In this document: positions 16,968 to 25,693 of the stretch, in pieces
Position numbering within the stretch: the first letter of the stretch is position 1
How the letters are laid out: each line of letters begins with the position of its first letter
Source: Nocardia exalbida NBRC 100660
GTDB taxonomy: Bacteria > Actinomycetota > Actinomycetes > Mycobacteriales > Mycobacteriaceae
Length of the DNA stretch: 64,000 bases
Direction of reading: 5' to 3'
Assembly: GCF_000308575.1 (NCBI RefSeq)
Contig: NZ_BAFZ01000036.1
Location: 62,001 to 126,000 of the forward strand
The notes under the pieces: generated by a model
Told to the model about the DNA's origin: nothing
What the model saw: only the letters and a program-made list of their open reading frames with translations
The model's database searches: none
Position numbers and translations under genes: made by a program

Positions 16968-17603
16968 TCACGGCCGCTTTCGGGCGGAGTCTTCGACCGC
17001 TTCGCGGGCGTGGTCGTCGAGATACCCGTCGATCGCGCGACGGAGTTCGGTGTCGAGGTGCTCACCCGCCAGCAGCGGCGCGACGGTGCCCGCCGACTGC
17101 ACCGCGGACTGGGCGATCAGCAGCAGCATCGTGGCCATCCGCTCCGGATCGCCCGCGCGGATGGAACCGTCCCGCTGCCCGTCGCGGATGCCCGCCGCGA
17201 ACAGCTCGATCAGCGCGCGCTGGTTGCGCCCCAGCCTGCCGAAGACGTAGGTGAGCATCAGATCTGTGTCGGTGCGGAAGATCTTGCCGAACAACGGATT
17301 CGACCGGATCATCGCCGCTCCGGCGACCACGCCCTCGACCAGCCGGACGCGTGCGCTGCCCGCGGACGGCATGGTGGCCGCCACGATGCCGCGCAGTTCG
17401 CGGACGAGCAGTTCGGCCACCAGCGCACCGGTATCCGGCCAGCGGCGGTAGACGGTCGGCCTGCTGACGCCCGCCCGGCGCGCCACCTCGGTGAGCGTGG
17501 TGCGGCGCACACCGAACTCCTCCACGCAGGCGCGGGCGGCATCGAGGATCGCCAGGTCGGTCGCCGAGAGGGCGGTCTCGTCGGGAGCGGTCAAAATCAC
17601 CAC
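16968..17603 (-). CDS. TetR-family regulator of the glpD / AGPS-like block
   Basis: A 211-residue TetR protein with helix-turn-helix TTLTEVARRAGVSRPTVYRR and a helical sensor domain. Its position between glpD and the divergent AGPS-like flavoprotein matches Rv2250c. The 83-bp divergent promoter contains a 37-bp palindrome (17650-17686), the probable autoregulatory operator. Start at GTG 17603 or the adjacent GTG 17600 cannot be distinguished. Inference: it senses a lipid or glycerol-derived ligand and controls both directions. Confidence 0.9.
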   Translation of the reverse strand: MVILTAPDETALSATDLAILDAARACVEEFGVRRTTLTEVARRAGVSRPTVYRRWPDTGALVAELLVRELRGIVAATMPSAGSARVRLVEGVVAGAAMIRSNPLFGKIFRTDTDLMLTYVFGRLGRNQRALIELFAAGIRDGQRDGSIRAGDPERMATMLLLIAQSAVQSAGTVAPLLAGEHLDTELRRAIDGYLDDHAREAVEDSARKRP

Positions 17604-17649
17604 CGGTGGTAGGTCGGCCGACGGCGAATCGTCGGCGAGGTTCGAGCGT

Positions 17650-17686
17650 GCGTTACTGCTTGACAGTCTATGTCAAACTGTAACGC
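17650..17686. promoter_or_regulatory. TetR operator in divergent promoter
   Basis: GCGTTACTGCTTGACA (17650-17665), spacer GTCTA, then TGTCAAACTGTAACGC (17671-17686): 14 of 16 bases symmetric. It ends at the base before the flavoprotein ATG and contains TTGACA on both strands, so bound repressor should block both promoters. Confidence 0.8.
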
Positions 17687-19330
17687 ATGGTGGACACGCA
17701 GCAGACCGACGGCGATCCGGCTCCGTCGGCAAAGACCGGCCCGGCCGCGAGTATGGTCTGGGATGCCTGGGGTATCCCGGCTGGGCACCAGTCGCTTTCG
17801 GAGCGGATCCGTGGTCTGCTGACGCAGGTGTTCGGAGTGTCCGGCAATCCGGTGGCGCGCCGCGATGAGGGCGACGTGCCACTGCGCGAATCGGCGTTGA
17901 CGCCCGCGCGGCGAGCCGGGCTGGTCGAGGTGGTCGGCGCGGAGAACGTGTCGGCCGACCACCGCGATCGGCTGCGGCACGCCGGAGGGAAGAGCACACC
18001 CGATCTGCTGCGCCGCCGGGCCGAGGGGCCGCAGGACGCGCCGGACGCCGTTGTCTTCCCCGCCGACCACGACGAGGTCCTCGCCGTGCTCGCCTACTGC
18101 GCGCGCCACGCCGTCGCGGTGGTTCCGTTCGGCGGCGGCACCAGCGTCGTCGGCGGCGTCGATCCCGTGCGGGGTCGCTTCGACACCGTGATCGCCCTTG
18201 ATCTGCGCAGGCTCGACCGGGTCACCGAGATCGACCCGATCAGCGGCACCGCCACGCTCGGCGCCGGTCTCACCGGCCCGCGCGCGGAGGAACTGCTCGG
18301 CGCGCACGGACTGTCCCTCGGCCACTTCCCGCAGAGTTTCGAGTTCGCCACCATCGGCGGCTTCGCGGCGACGCGGTCGTCCGGCCAGGCCTCGGCGGGC
18401 TACGGCCGCTTCGACGACATGGTGCAGCGGCTGAAGATCGCCACGCCGGGTGGCACGCTCGAGCTCGGGCGCGCCCCGGCTTCGGCCGCCGGGCCGGACC
18501 TGCGCGAACTGTTCGTCGGATCGGAGGGAACGCTCGGTGTGATCACCGAGGTCACCCTGCGGGTGCACCCGGTCCCGGAAACCGTTGCCTATCAGGCATG
18601 GTCGTTCCCGGATTTCGCCACCGGCGCCGCCGCGTTGCGCGCGGTGGTGCAGGCGGGCGCGGCCCCGACGGTGCTCCGGCTCTCCGACGAGGCGGAGACC
18701 GGGATCAATCTCGCGCGCTCCGGCGATATCGGCGGCAACCCGGTGGCGGGGTGCCTGGCCGTCACCACCTATGAGGGCAGCGCGGCGCACGTCACCGCGC
18801 GCAGCGCGGAAGCGGGTGCCGTGCTGGCCGCGGCGGGCGGCTCGGCCCTGGGGGAGACACCGGCCCGGGAGTGGGAGCACGGTCGTTTCGCCGCGCCGTA
18901 CCTGCGTGACGCGCTCCTGGATGTCGGCGTGCTCTGTGAAACCTTGGAGACCGCTACCACCTGGTCGAATCTGAACGCGCTGAAGGCGAAGGTGACCGCG
19001 GCGCTGACCGAGTCGCTGGCGGCGCAGGGGACGCCGCCCCTGGTCATGTGTCACATCTCGCACACCTACCCGACCGGCGCGTCGCTGTACTTCACCGTCG
19101 TGGCCAAACAGTTGGACGACCCGCTGGCCCAGTGGCAGGCCGCCAAACGCGCCGCGGGTGACGCCATCGTCGCGGCGGGCGGCACCATCACCCACCACCA
19201 CGCGGTGGGCACCGATCACCGTCCCTGGGTCCCGGACGAAGTGGGTGACCTCGGCGTGCGTGTCCTGCGGGCGGTGAAGGTCGAACTCGACCCGGCCGGC
19301 ATCCTGAATCCCGGAAAGCTGGTGCCGTGA
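17687..19330 (+). CDS. FAD-linked oxidase, alkyl-dihydroxyacetonephosphate synthase-like
   Basis: A 547-residue flavoprotein of the vanillyl-alcohol-oxidase fold, resembling alkyl-DHAP synthases. The FAD pyrophosphate loop is PFGGGTSVVGGVDPVRG, followed by LGHFPQSFEFATIGGFAATR and GSEGTLGVITEVTLRVHP. His503-His505 (THHHAVG) is the triple-His motif typical of the AGPS group. It is the counterpart of Rv2251. It overlaps the diacylglycerol kinase gene by 4 nt (GTGA), indicating translational coupling. Ether-lipid synthesis is a family possibility, not shown. Confidence 0.9.
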   Translation: MVDTQQTDGDPAPSAKTGPAASMVWDAWGIPAGHQSLSERIRGLLTQVFGVSGNPVARRDEGDVPLRESALTPARRAGLVEVVGAENVSADHRDRLRHAGGKSTPDLLRRRAEGPQDAPDAVVFPADHDEVLAVLAYCARHAVAVVPFGGGTSVVGGVDPVRGRFDTVIALDLRRLDRVTEIDPISGTATLGAGLTGPRAEELLGAHGLSLGHFPQSFEFATIGGFAATRSSGQASAGYGRFDDMVQRLKIATPGGTLELGRAPASAAGPDLRELFVGSEGTLGVITEVTLRVHPVPETVAYQAWSFPDFATGAAALRAVVQAGAAPTVLRLSDEAETGINLARSGDIGGNPVAGCLAVTTYEGSAAHVTARSAEAGAVLAAAGGSALGETPAREWEHGRFAAPYLRDALLDVGVLCETLETATTWSNLNALKAKVTAALTESLAAQGTPPLVMCHISHTYPTGASLYFTVVAKQLDDPLAQWQAAKRAAGDAIVAAGGTITHHHAVGTDHRPWVPDEVGDLGVRVLRAVKVELDPAGILNPGKLVP

Positions 19331-20268
19331 ACGACTATGCACCGGTGCGCAAGGTCACGGTGGTGACCAATCCGCGGTCCCGGCACGGCAAGGGAAGCGA
19401 TGCGGCGACCGCCGCCATCGCCCGCCTGCGCGCGGGCGGCGCCGAGGTCACCGAGGTGTGCGCTCCCTCGGCCGCCGAAACGGTTCGGCAGGTGCGGGAT
19501 TCGGTCGCGGGCGCGGCACCCGATGCCGTGGTCTGCATCGGCGGTGACGGGCTGATCAACGTGACCCTTCCGGCCGTCGCGGAGACCGGGGTTCCGCTCG
19601 GCATGATCCCCGCGGGCACCGGCAACGATCTGGCGAGGGAACTCGGAGTGCCGACCGACGATCCGGTCGCCGCGGCCGCACTGGTGTTGCGCGGGCGGAC
19701 CAGGACGATCGATCTCGGGCGGATCGAGTCGTCCGTGCCGCCGATGTGGTTCGCCACGGTGGCCGGTACCGGATTCGACGCGCGCGTCACTCTGCGCGCC
19801 AACGATATGCGCTGGCCGAGAGGCAGACTGCGCTACACCGCCGCCGCGCTGGCCGAGATCTCCGGGCGCTTCACGGTGCCCTACCGGGTCGAACTGGTGG
19901 ACGCGGTGACCGACGGGCTGACCAACCCCGGCACGGGCTCGGTGCTGGAGACCGAGGCGGTGATGGTCGCGGTCGGTAACACCCGCACCTACGGCGGCGG
20001 CATGCTGATCTGCCCGGACGCGCTCATGGACGATGGCCTGCTGGATCTGACCGTGGTCGGCGCGTTGTCGCGCGGGGAGATGCTGCGCCTGCTGCCCGCG
20101 CTGTCGGCGGGCAAACGCCAGGATCACCCGGAGGTCAAGCAGTTCCGCGCCGCCGCGGTCACGCTCACCGCGGCGGGCGCGCCCGCCACCGCCGACGGCG
20201 AACCGGCGGGCACCCTGCCGATCACCGTCCGGGCGGTCCCCGCGGCGTTGACCGTTCTGGTGCCCTGA
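19327..20268 (+). CDS. Diacylglycerol kinase-family lipid kinase
   Basis: A 313-residue lipid kinase that phosphorylates diacylglycerol or a related lipid. Nucleotide-binding motifs are GGDG at 72-75 and GTGNDLA at 97-103; the C-terminal half has the beta-sandwich pattern of the DagK/YegS family (VGNTRTYGGGMLICPDALMD). Its GTG start overlaps the stop of the AGPS-like gene, as with Rv2251-Rv2252, where the M. tuberculosis enzyme affects phosphatidylinositol mannoside metabolism. With glpD and the flavoprotein it forms a glycerolipid-turnover block. Its stop lies 10 nt from the convergent P-loop gene. Confidence 0.93.
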   Translation: MNDYAPVRKVTVVTNPRSRHGKGSDAATAAIARLRAGGAEVTEVCAPSAAETVRQVRDSVAGAAPDAVVCIGGDGLINVTLPAVAETGVPLGMIPAGTGNDLARELGVPTDDPVAAAALVLRGRTRTIDLGRIESSVPPMWFATVAGTGFDARVTLRANDMRWPRGRLRYTAAALAEISGRFTVPYRVELVDAVTDGLTNPGTGSVLETEAVMVAVGNTRTYGGGMLICPDALMDDGLLDLTVVGALSRGEMLRLLPALSAGKRQDHPEVKQFRAAAVTLTAAGAPATADGEPAGTLPITVRAVPAALTVLVP

Positions 20269-20278
20269 CCAGCGCCGA

Positions 20279-20947
20279 TCAGGCGAAAGTCACGCAGCGC
20301 AGGTGGTTCACGGTCGCGCGGTCGACGATGACCACCGACCGCGACGCGAGGGCGGCCGAGCGGTGCTCCGTCGACACCGCGCGCATCAGCCGCCGCCAGC
20401 GCCGCACGTGCAGCCGGAACGCCACGTGATTGATCCGCCTGCCACGGCTGTGCTGGCCTGCGCGCGCCACCGCCGCGGGCACGTCGACCATGAGCAGGTG
20501 CAGTTCGCGATCCGCCGCCCAGTGCTCGATCAGGGTGCGCGCCCAGCGGAACGTGGCGCAGTCGTGGATGACGACCGGGCCGGTGACCTCGCGCAGCGCG
20601 GTACGAATGGCCAGGAAGTGCGCGGTGTGCACCAGCGGGCGCCACAGCAGGTAGGGCAGCCACCACAGCTTGGGGCGCCAGCGATTGCGTGCCTGCATCG
20701 AGTCGAGCACCAGCACCCCGGCGGCGCTGCGCGACGGCGCGGTGGCCGCGGCATCGGCGCCGAAGAACTTGCGCAGCGCGGTGCTCTTGCCCGCGCCGGG
20801 GACGCCCGCGACGATCAGCGCCGCCGCGGCGGGGTACCGGATCTCCGCGATCGCGCGACCGCGCAGATCGTGCAGCGCGTCCGGGACCAGGATCGGCAGC
20901 CGGGGTTCGGGACCGTGCGCGTACACGGATTCCAGCGGGGGGTTCAC
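20279..20947 (-). CDS. P-loop ATP-binding protein (AAA-type), unknown role
   Basis: A protein of 222 residues with Walker A GVPGAGKST near residue 48, a likely Walker B strand GVLVLDS and basic C-terminal part (RRINHVAFRLHVRRWRR). It resembles small nucleotide kinases or zeta-toxin-like P-loop enzymes, but no partner gene identifies the function. GTG at 20947 is preceded by GGAG only two bases away; an in-frame GTG at 21043 would add 32 residues and also has GGAGAGG just upstream. The start is therefore uncertain. Confidence 0.7.
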   Translation of the reverse strand: MNPPLESVYAHGPEPRLPILVPDALHDLRGRAIAEIRYPAAAALIVAGVPGAGKSTALRKFFGADAAATAPSRSAAGVLVLDSMQARNRWRPKLWWLPYLLWRPLVHTAHFLAIRTALREVTGPVVIHDCATFRWARTLIEHWAADRELHLLMVDVPAAVARAGQHSRGRRINHVAFRLHVRRWRRLMRAVSTEHRSAALASRSVVIVDRATVNHLRCVTFA

Positions 20948-21103
20948 CTCTCCAAGCGTCCGCAGCCGACACGTGTTCGGCAACCGGGAAAACCCTGGTT
21001 TTTCTTGGGGATTCACCGGAGGTGGGACGCCTGGGGTATTCACCCTCTCCAGGGTCCTTCGTTTTCACCGTTTCGGCAATATCGGACATTTCAGACAGTG
21101 TGA

Positions 21104-21697
21104 TCACCCCGGTTTGCGACCCGCCGACCGTGCGCGCAAATGCATTCGTTCACCCTGTGACCCGAAAAGGCTCAGGATTTCCACCGGGCCCCGGCCCGCG
21201 CTGCCGAACCAATGCGGTTGGCGGGTGTCGAATTCCGCGGCCTCGCCGGGGCCGAGCACCAGATCGTGCTCGCCGAGTACCAGCCGCAGTCGTCCGGAAA
21301 GCACGTAGAGCCACTCGAAACCCTCGTGCACCTTCGGTTCGGGGTCGCAGCGCTCGGGCGGAATGACGATCTTGAACGCCTGTAGTGGTCCCGGCTGCCG
21401 GGTGAGCGGAAGGATGGTGATTCCGTTCAGCTTTCGCGCCGTGGAGTGGACGCGGGGATCGGCGATCTTGGGCGCGGCCACCAGTTCGTCCAGCGGAACC
21501 TGATGGGCCATCGCGATCGGCAGCAGCAGTTCCAGACTGGCTTTTCGCTGGCCGGACTCCAGCCGCGAGAGCGTGCTCTTGGAGATTCCGGTGCTCTCCG
21601 CCAGCGCGGTGAGTGTGACGTTGCGGCGGGTGCGCAGCGCTTTCAGCCGTGGGCCTATGTCGGCGAGGGCCTGGGTGACGGCCGGTGGTGTTGACAT
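21104..21697 (-). CDS. XRE-family regulator with C-terminal cupin domain
   Basis: A 197-residue regulator: N-terminal helix-turn-helix (RRNVTLTALAESTGISKSTL then SRLESGQRKASLELLLPIA) joined to a cupin_2 sensor (EGFEWLYVLSGRLRLVLG, later GEAAEFDTRQPHWF). This architecture is common for regulators of adjacent flavin or redox enzymes. ATG at 21697 has GGGGAC directly upstream. It is divergent from the thioredoxin-reductase-like gene, and the 90-bp promoter region carries an inverted repeat, so that gene and itself are the likely targets. Confidence 0.9.
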   Translation of the reverse strand: MSTPPAVTQALADIGPRLKALRTRRNVTLTALAESTGISKSTLSRLESGQRKASLELLLPIAMAHQVPLDELVAAPKIADPRVHSTARKLNGITILPLTRQPGPLQAFKIVIPPERCDPEPKVHEGFEWLYVLSGRLRLVLGEHDLVLGPGEAAEFDTRQPHWFGSAGRGPVEILSLFGSQGERMHLRARSAGRKPG

Positions 21698-21722
21698 GTC
21701 CCCAGTGCACTCCGATTTCCCT

Positions 21723-21748
21723 GATTTGGCAATTTTAGTTGCTGAATC
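21723..21748. promoter_or_regulatory. Inverted repeat in XRE/oxidoreductase promoter
   Basis: GATTTGGCAA (21723-21732) and TTGCTGAATC (21739-21748) are 8/10 complementary around TTTTAG, in an A/T-rich patch between divergent starts. Candidate operator of the XRE-cupin regulator. Confidence 0.5.
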
Positions 21749-21787
21749 GGGACGGGGGCGGCACGGTGTCCGTGGAGGTGATCGCGA

Positions 21788-22714
21788 ATGAGCGAGACAT
21801 ACGACGTAGTGATCGTGGGTGGCGGTGCGGCGGGACTGTCCGGGGCGCTGGTCCTGGCCCGCGCGCGGCGGCGAGTCGCGGTGGTCAGGGGCGGTGCGCC
21901 GCGCAACGCCCCGGCCGAGCACATGCACGGGTTCCTGTCCCGGGACGGGATGCCACCGGCCGAGCTGCTGGCCACCGGGGCCGCCGAAGTCACGAGCTAC
22001 GGAGCGGAACTGATCGATGACGTCGTCGTCGGCGCGGAACGGACGGCGGAGTCGGACTACACGCTGCGGCTGCGCGGCGGCGGGGCGTTGCGGGCTCGCC
22101 GCGTGCTCGTGGCCACCGGGCTGCGCGACGAGCTCCCGGAGCTGCCCGGAGTGCGTGAGCGCTGGGGCCGCGACGTGCTGCACTGCCCCTACTGCCACGG
22201 TTACGAGGTCCGCGACCAGCCGATCGGGGTGCTGGGCGGTGCGGAATCCGGCGCCATGGCCCGCGCGGTTCATCTGGCAATGCTGCTGCCGCAGTGGTCG
22301 GACGACGTCGTCTTCTTCCCGAACACGATGTCCCTGTCCGAAAGTGATCGCGCTCGCCTGGAGGCCCGCGGAGTCCGGCTGATCGAGGGCAAGGTGGCCC
22401 GGTTCGTGGTGGACGATCGGCTGCGCGGCGTGGAACTGGCCGACGGGCGAGCGGTGCCGAGGACGGCGATGTTCGTCACGCCGACCTTCCGTGCCAACGA
22501 CGACGTACTGGTCGGGCTCGGCTGCGCGTTCGACGCCGACGGCTGGGTGGTGACCGACGCGACGGGGCGCACCAGCGTGCCGGGTGTCTGGGCCGCGGGC
22601 AACGTCGTCAATCCGGCAGCCCAGGTGATCTCGGCCGCCGGGGCGGGCTCCACCGCCGCGATCGCGATCAACGCTGACTTGGTGTCGGCCGACGTCGCCG
22701 TGCTCGCCCGTTGA
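21788..22714 (+). CDS. FAD/NAD(P)-dependent oxidoreductase, thioredoxin reductase-like
   Basis: A 308-residue two-domain flavoprotein with FAD motif GGGAAG at 11-16, the redox-active pair Cys133-Pro-Tyr-Cys136 (LHCPYCHGYEV), an NAD(P) motif VLGGAESGAMA and the C-terminal FAD segment VPGVWAAGNV. It belongs to the short thioredoxin-reductase-like group whose true electron acceptor is often not thioredoxin. GGAGGTGA lies 7 nt before the ATG. No thioredoxin gene is adjacent. Regulated, by position, by the divergent XRE-cupin protein; a strong terminator follows. Confidence 0.9.
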   Translation: MSETYDVVIVGGGAAGLSGALVLARARRRVAVVRGGAPRNAPAEHMHGFLSRDGMPPAELLATGAAEVTSYGAELIDDVVVGAERTAESDYTLRLRGGGALRARRVLVATGLRDELPELPGVRERWGRDVLHCPYCHGYEVRDQPIGVLGGAESGAMARAVHLAMLLPQWSDDVVFFPNTMSLSESDRARLEARGVRLIEGKVARFVVDDRLRGVELADGRAVPRTAMFVTPTFRANDDVLVGLGCAFDADGWVVTDATGRTSVPGVWAAGNVVNPAAQVISAAGAGSTAAIAINADLVSADVAVLAR

Positions 22715-22803
22715 GGGGGAATATCGAGGTACGAAACGCGGAAGCTGAGAATTACTTATGGATTCCAGGCCCGGCCTCGGATCGCCGGTAAGCTACTGAC
22801 ATA

Positions 22804-22855
22804 GGCGGAGTGTTCGGTGTCCCTCATCCACCGAAGACTCCGCCTTCCTTTGTCT
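22804..22855 (+). terminator. Intrinsic terminator before valS
   Basis: GGCGGAGTGTTCGGTG (22804-22819) pairs with CACCGAAGACTCCGCC (22829-22844), 15 of 16 bases, loop of 9 nt, followed by the pyrimidine-rich TTCCTTTGTC. It closes the oxidoreductase transcript. Confidence 0.85.
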
Positions 22856-23002
22856 TCGTCACATAATGCAGCTCCGTACGGTTCGTATCGAGCGCCACTC
22901 GGCGGGCGGATATGCCTCCGATTTCCGGCATGGCGCCCACCGGCGGATCCGCGGGAGCGGTGACCGGGCCGACCGACCCGAAGTCGGCGGATCGAAGCGC
23001 TC

Positions 23003-23008
23003 TAGAAT
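23003..23008 (+). promoter_or_regulatory. -10 element for leaderless valS
   Basis: TAGAAT ends six bases before the GTG start of valS at 23015, placing +1 on the start codon. No Shine-Dalgarno is present. No T-box-like leader fits in this arrangement. Confidence 0.7.
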
Positions 23009-23014
23009 CGCGGG

Positions 23015-25693
23015 GTGACCAGCGCAGCCCCTGACAACACGCGTAATCGTGCCGATGCCCTCCCCAAGAGCTGGACTCCCAGCGAGGTGGAGGCCGAGAT
23101 GTACGAGCGCTGGGTAGCCGCGGGCTATTTCACCGCCGACCCGGGCAGCGGCAAGCCGGCCTACTCGATCGTGCTGCCGCCGCCGAACGTCACCGGCACC
23201 CTGCACATGGGCCACGCGCTCGACCACACCCTGATGGACACGCTGTCGCGCCGCAAGCGCATGCAGGGCTACGAGGTGCTCTGGCTGCCCGGCATGGACC
23301 ACGCGGGCATCGCCACCCAGACCGTGGTGGAGAAGCAGCTCGCGGTGGACGGCAAGACCAAGGAAGACTTCGGCCGCGAACTGTTCGTGCAGAAGGTCTG
23401 GGACTGGAAGCGGGAGTCCGGCGGCGCCATCCAGTGGCAGATGCGCGCGCTCGGCGACGGCGTGGACTGGAGCCGGGACCGCTTCACCATGGACGAGGGC
23501 CTCTCACGCGCCGTGCAGACCATGTTCAAGCGGCTCTACGACGCGGGCCTGATCTACCGTGCGGAGCGGCTGGTGAACTGGTCGCCGGAGCTGCGCACCG
23601 CGATCTCCGACATCGAGGTCAAGTACGAGGACGTGGAAGGCGAGCTGGTCTCGCTGCGCTACGGGTCGCTGGACGACGACCAGCCGCACGTCGTCGTGGC
23701 CACCACCCGGGTGGAGACCATGCTCGGTGACACGGCGGTGGCCGTGCATCCGGAGGACCCGCGGTACCGGGACTTGCTCGGCACCACCCTGGAACATCCG
23801 ATCACCGGGCGGCAGATTCCGATCATCGCCGACGACTACGTCGATCCCGAGTTCGGCTCGGGCGCGGTGAAGATCACACCGGCGCACGACCCCAACGACT
23901 TCGAGATGGGTCTGCGGCACGGCCTGCCGATGCCGACGATCATGGACGAGCGCGGCCGGATCACCGGCACCGGAACCGAATTCGACGGCATGGACCGGTT
24001 CGAGGCGCGCGTCAAGGTGCGTGAGCGGCTCGCGCGGGAGGGCCGGGTGGTCGCCGAGAAGCGGCCGTACCTGCACAGCGTCGGGCACTCCGAGCGCACC
24101 GGCGAGCCGATCGAGCCGCGCCTGTCCATGCAGTGGTGGGTCAAGGTCGAGTCGCTGGCCAAGGCGGCCGGTGACGCCGTGCGCAGCGGCGACACCGTGA
24201 TCCACCCCAAGAGCCAGGAGCCGCGCTGGTTCGGCTGGGTCGACGACATGCACGACTGGTGCATCTCGCGTCAGCTGTGGTGGGGCCACCGCATCCCGAT
24301 CTGGTACGGGCCCGAGGGCGAAGTGGCCTGCGTGGGGCCCGACGAGCAGGCGCCCGAGGGCTGGGTGCAGGACCCGGACGTGCTCGACACCTGGTTCTCC
24401 TCCGGCCTGTGGCCGTTCTCCACGATGGGCTGGCCGCACGCCACCGCCGAGCTGGAGAAGTTCTATCCCACCAGCGTGCTCGTCACCGGCTACGACATCC
24501 TGTTCTTCTGGGTGGCGCGGATGATGATGTTCGGCACCTACGTCGCCGAGGACGCCGCGCTGACCGCGGGCAAGAGCGGCGAGCGGCAGGTGCCGTTCAA
24601 GGACGTGTTCCTGCACGGCCTGATCCGCGACCAGTTCGGCAAGAAGATGTCCAAATCGCGCGGCAACGGCATCGACCCGCTGGACTGGATCAACACCTTC
24701 GGCGCCGACGCCACCCGGTTCACCCTCGCGCGCGGCGCGCAGCCCGGCGGTGACCTGTCGGTCGGCGAGCCGCACGTGCTCGCCTCGCGCAGCTTCGTGA
24801 CGAAGCTGTTCAACGCGACCAAGTTCGCGCTGATGAACGGCGCGCGGGTGGGTGATCTGCCCGATCGGGCGCAGCTCACCGACGCCGACCGCTGGATCCT
24901 GGACCGGCTGGACGCGGTGCGCGCCGAAGCGGACGCCGCGTTCGACGCCTACGAGTTCGGCAAGGCGTGCGAGGCGCTCTACCACTTCGCCTGGGACGAG
25001 CTGTGCGACTGGTACCTGGAGCTGGCCAAGGTGCAGTTCGCCGCCGACGGGGCCCGCGCCGAGGCGACCCAGCTGGTGCTCGGGTCGGTGCTCGACGCCG
25101 TGCTGCGCCTGCTGCACCCGGTCATCCCGTTCGTCACCGAGTCGTTGTGGCAGGCGCTGACCGGCGGTGAGTCGGTGGTGATCGCGCCGTGGCCGCAGGC
25201 CTCCGGGGTGCCGGCCGATCAGGAAGCGGCGCAGCGCGTCTCGGACACCCAGCGGTTGATCACGGAGATCCGGCGGTTCCGCAGTGATCAGGGCCTGGCC
25301 GACAAGCAGAAGGTCGCGGCCAAGCTGATCGGCGTGGACGAGGCGGGGCTCGGCGAGCAGGCGGCGTCGGTGGCGAACCTGGCGCGGCTGACCGAGCCCG
25401 GCGCCGACTTCGCCGCGACCGCGTCGGTGGAGGTCCGCCTGAGCGCGGGGACGGTCACCGTGGAGCTGGACACCTCGGGCGCGGTCGACCTGGACGCCGA
25501 ACGCCGCAGGCTGGAGAAGGATCTGGCCGCCGCGCAGAAGGAATTGCAGGGCACCGCCGCCAAGCTCGGCAACGAGGCCTTCCTGGCCAAGGCGCCCGAA
25601 CACGTGGTCGACAAGATCCGAGACAGGCAGCAGGTCGCCTCCGACGAGGTGGCGCGCATCGGGGCGCGACTGGCGGAGTTGAGCGGAAAGTGA
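23015..25693 (+). CDS. valS: Valyl-tRNA synthetase
   Basis: Class I aminoacyl-tRNA synthetase that charges tRNA-Val and edits mischarged threonine. The 892-residue product has the HIGH signature as HMGH (64-67) in [18 protein letters not shown] and KMSKS at 544-548. The editing domain lies between them ([17 protein letters not shown] and later HDPNDFEMG), and a C-terminal coiled coil ends the protein ([20 protein letters not shown]). GTG at 23015 is probably the first transcribed base. The stop overlaps folC by 4 nt, so the two are translationally coupled. Confidence 0.98.
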   Translation: MTSAAPDNTRNRADALPKSWTPSEVEAEMYERWVAAGYFTADPGSGKPAYSIVLPPPNVTGTLHMGHALDHTLMDTLSRRKRMQGYEVLWLPGMDHAGIATQTVVEKQLAVDGKTKEDFGRELFVQKVWDWKRESGGAIQWQMRALGDGVDWSRDRFTMDEGLSRAVQTMFKRLYDAGLIYRAERLVNWSPELRTAISDIEVKYEDVEGELVSLRYGSLDDDQPHVVVATTRVETMLGDTAVAVHPEDPRYRDLLGTTLEHPITGRQIPIIADDYVDPEFGSGAVKITPAHDPNDFEMGLRHGLPMPTIMDERGRITGTGTEFDGMDRFEARVKVRERLAREGRVVAEKRPYLHSVGHSERTGEPIEPRLSMQWWVKVESLAKAAGDAVRSGDTVIHPKSQEPRWFGWVDDMHDWCISRQLWWGHRIPIWYGPEGEVACVGPDEQAPEGWVQDPDVLDTWFSSGLWPFSTMGWPHATAELEKFYPTSVLVTGYDILFFWVARMMMFGTYVAEDAALTAGKSGERQVPFKDVFLHGLIRDQFGKKMSKSRGNGIDPLDWINTFGADATRFTLARGAQPGGDLSVGEPHVLASRSFVTKLFNATKFALMNGARVGDLPDRAQLTDADRWILDRLDAVRAEADAAFDAYEFGKACEALYHFAWDELCDWYLELAKVQFAADGARAEATQLVLGSVLDAVLRLLHPVIPFVTESLWQALTGGESVVIAPWPQASGVPADQEAAQRVSDTQRLITEIRRFRSDQGLADKQKVAAKLIGVDEAGLGEQAASVANLARLTEPGADFAATASVEVRLSAGTVTVELDTSGAVDLDAERRRLEKDLAAAQKELQGTAAKLGNEAFLAKAPEHVVDKIRDRQQVASDEVARIGARLAELSGK

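Noticed and set aside
20948..21060. c-di-AMP (ydaO-type) riboswitch suggested by GGTGAATCCCC
   Set aside because: Only short motif similarity; the other conserved helices of that class could not be laid out.
22715..23014. T-box riboswitch upstream of valS
   Set aside because: The -10 six bases before the GTG implies a leaderless mRNA, and the upstream hairpin is a terminator for the preceding gene.
23504..25603. Minus-strand frame of 699 codons opposite valS
   Set aside because: Antisense shadow; valS carries HMGH and KMSKS in the plus frame.
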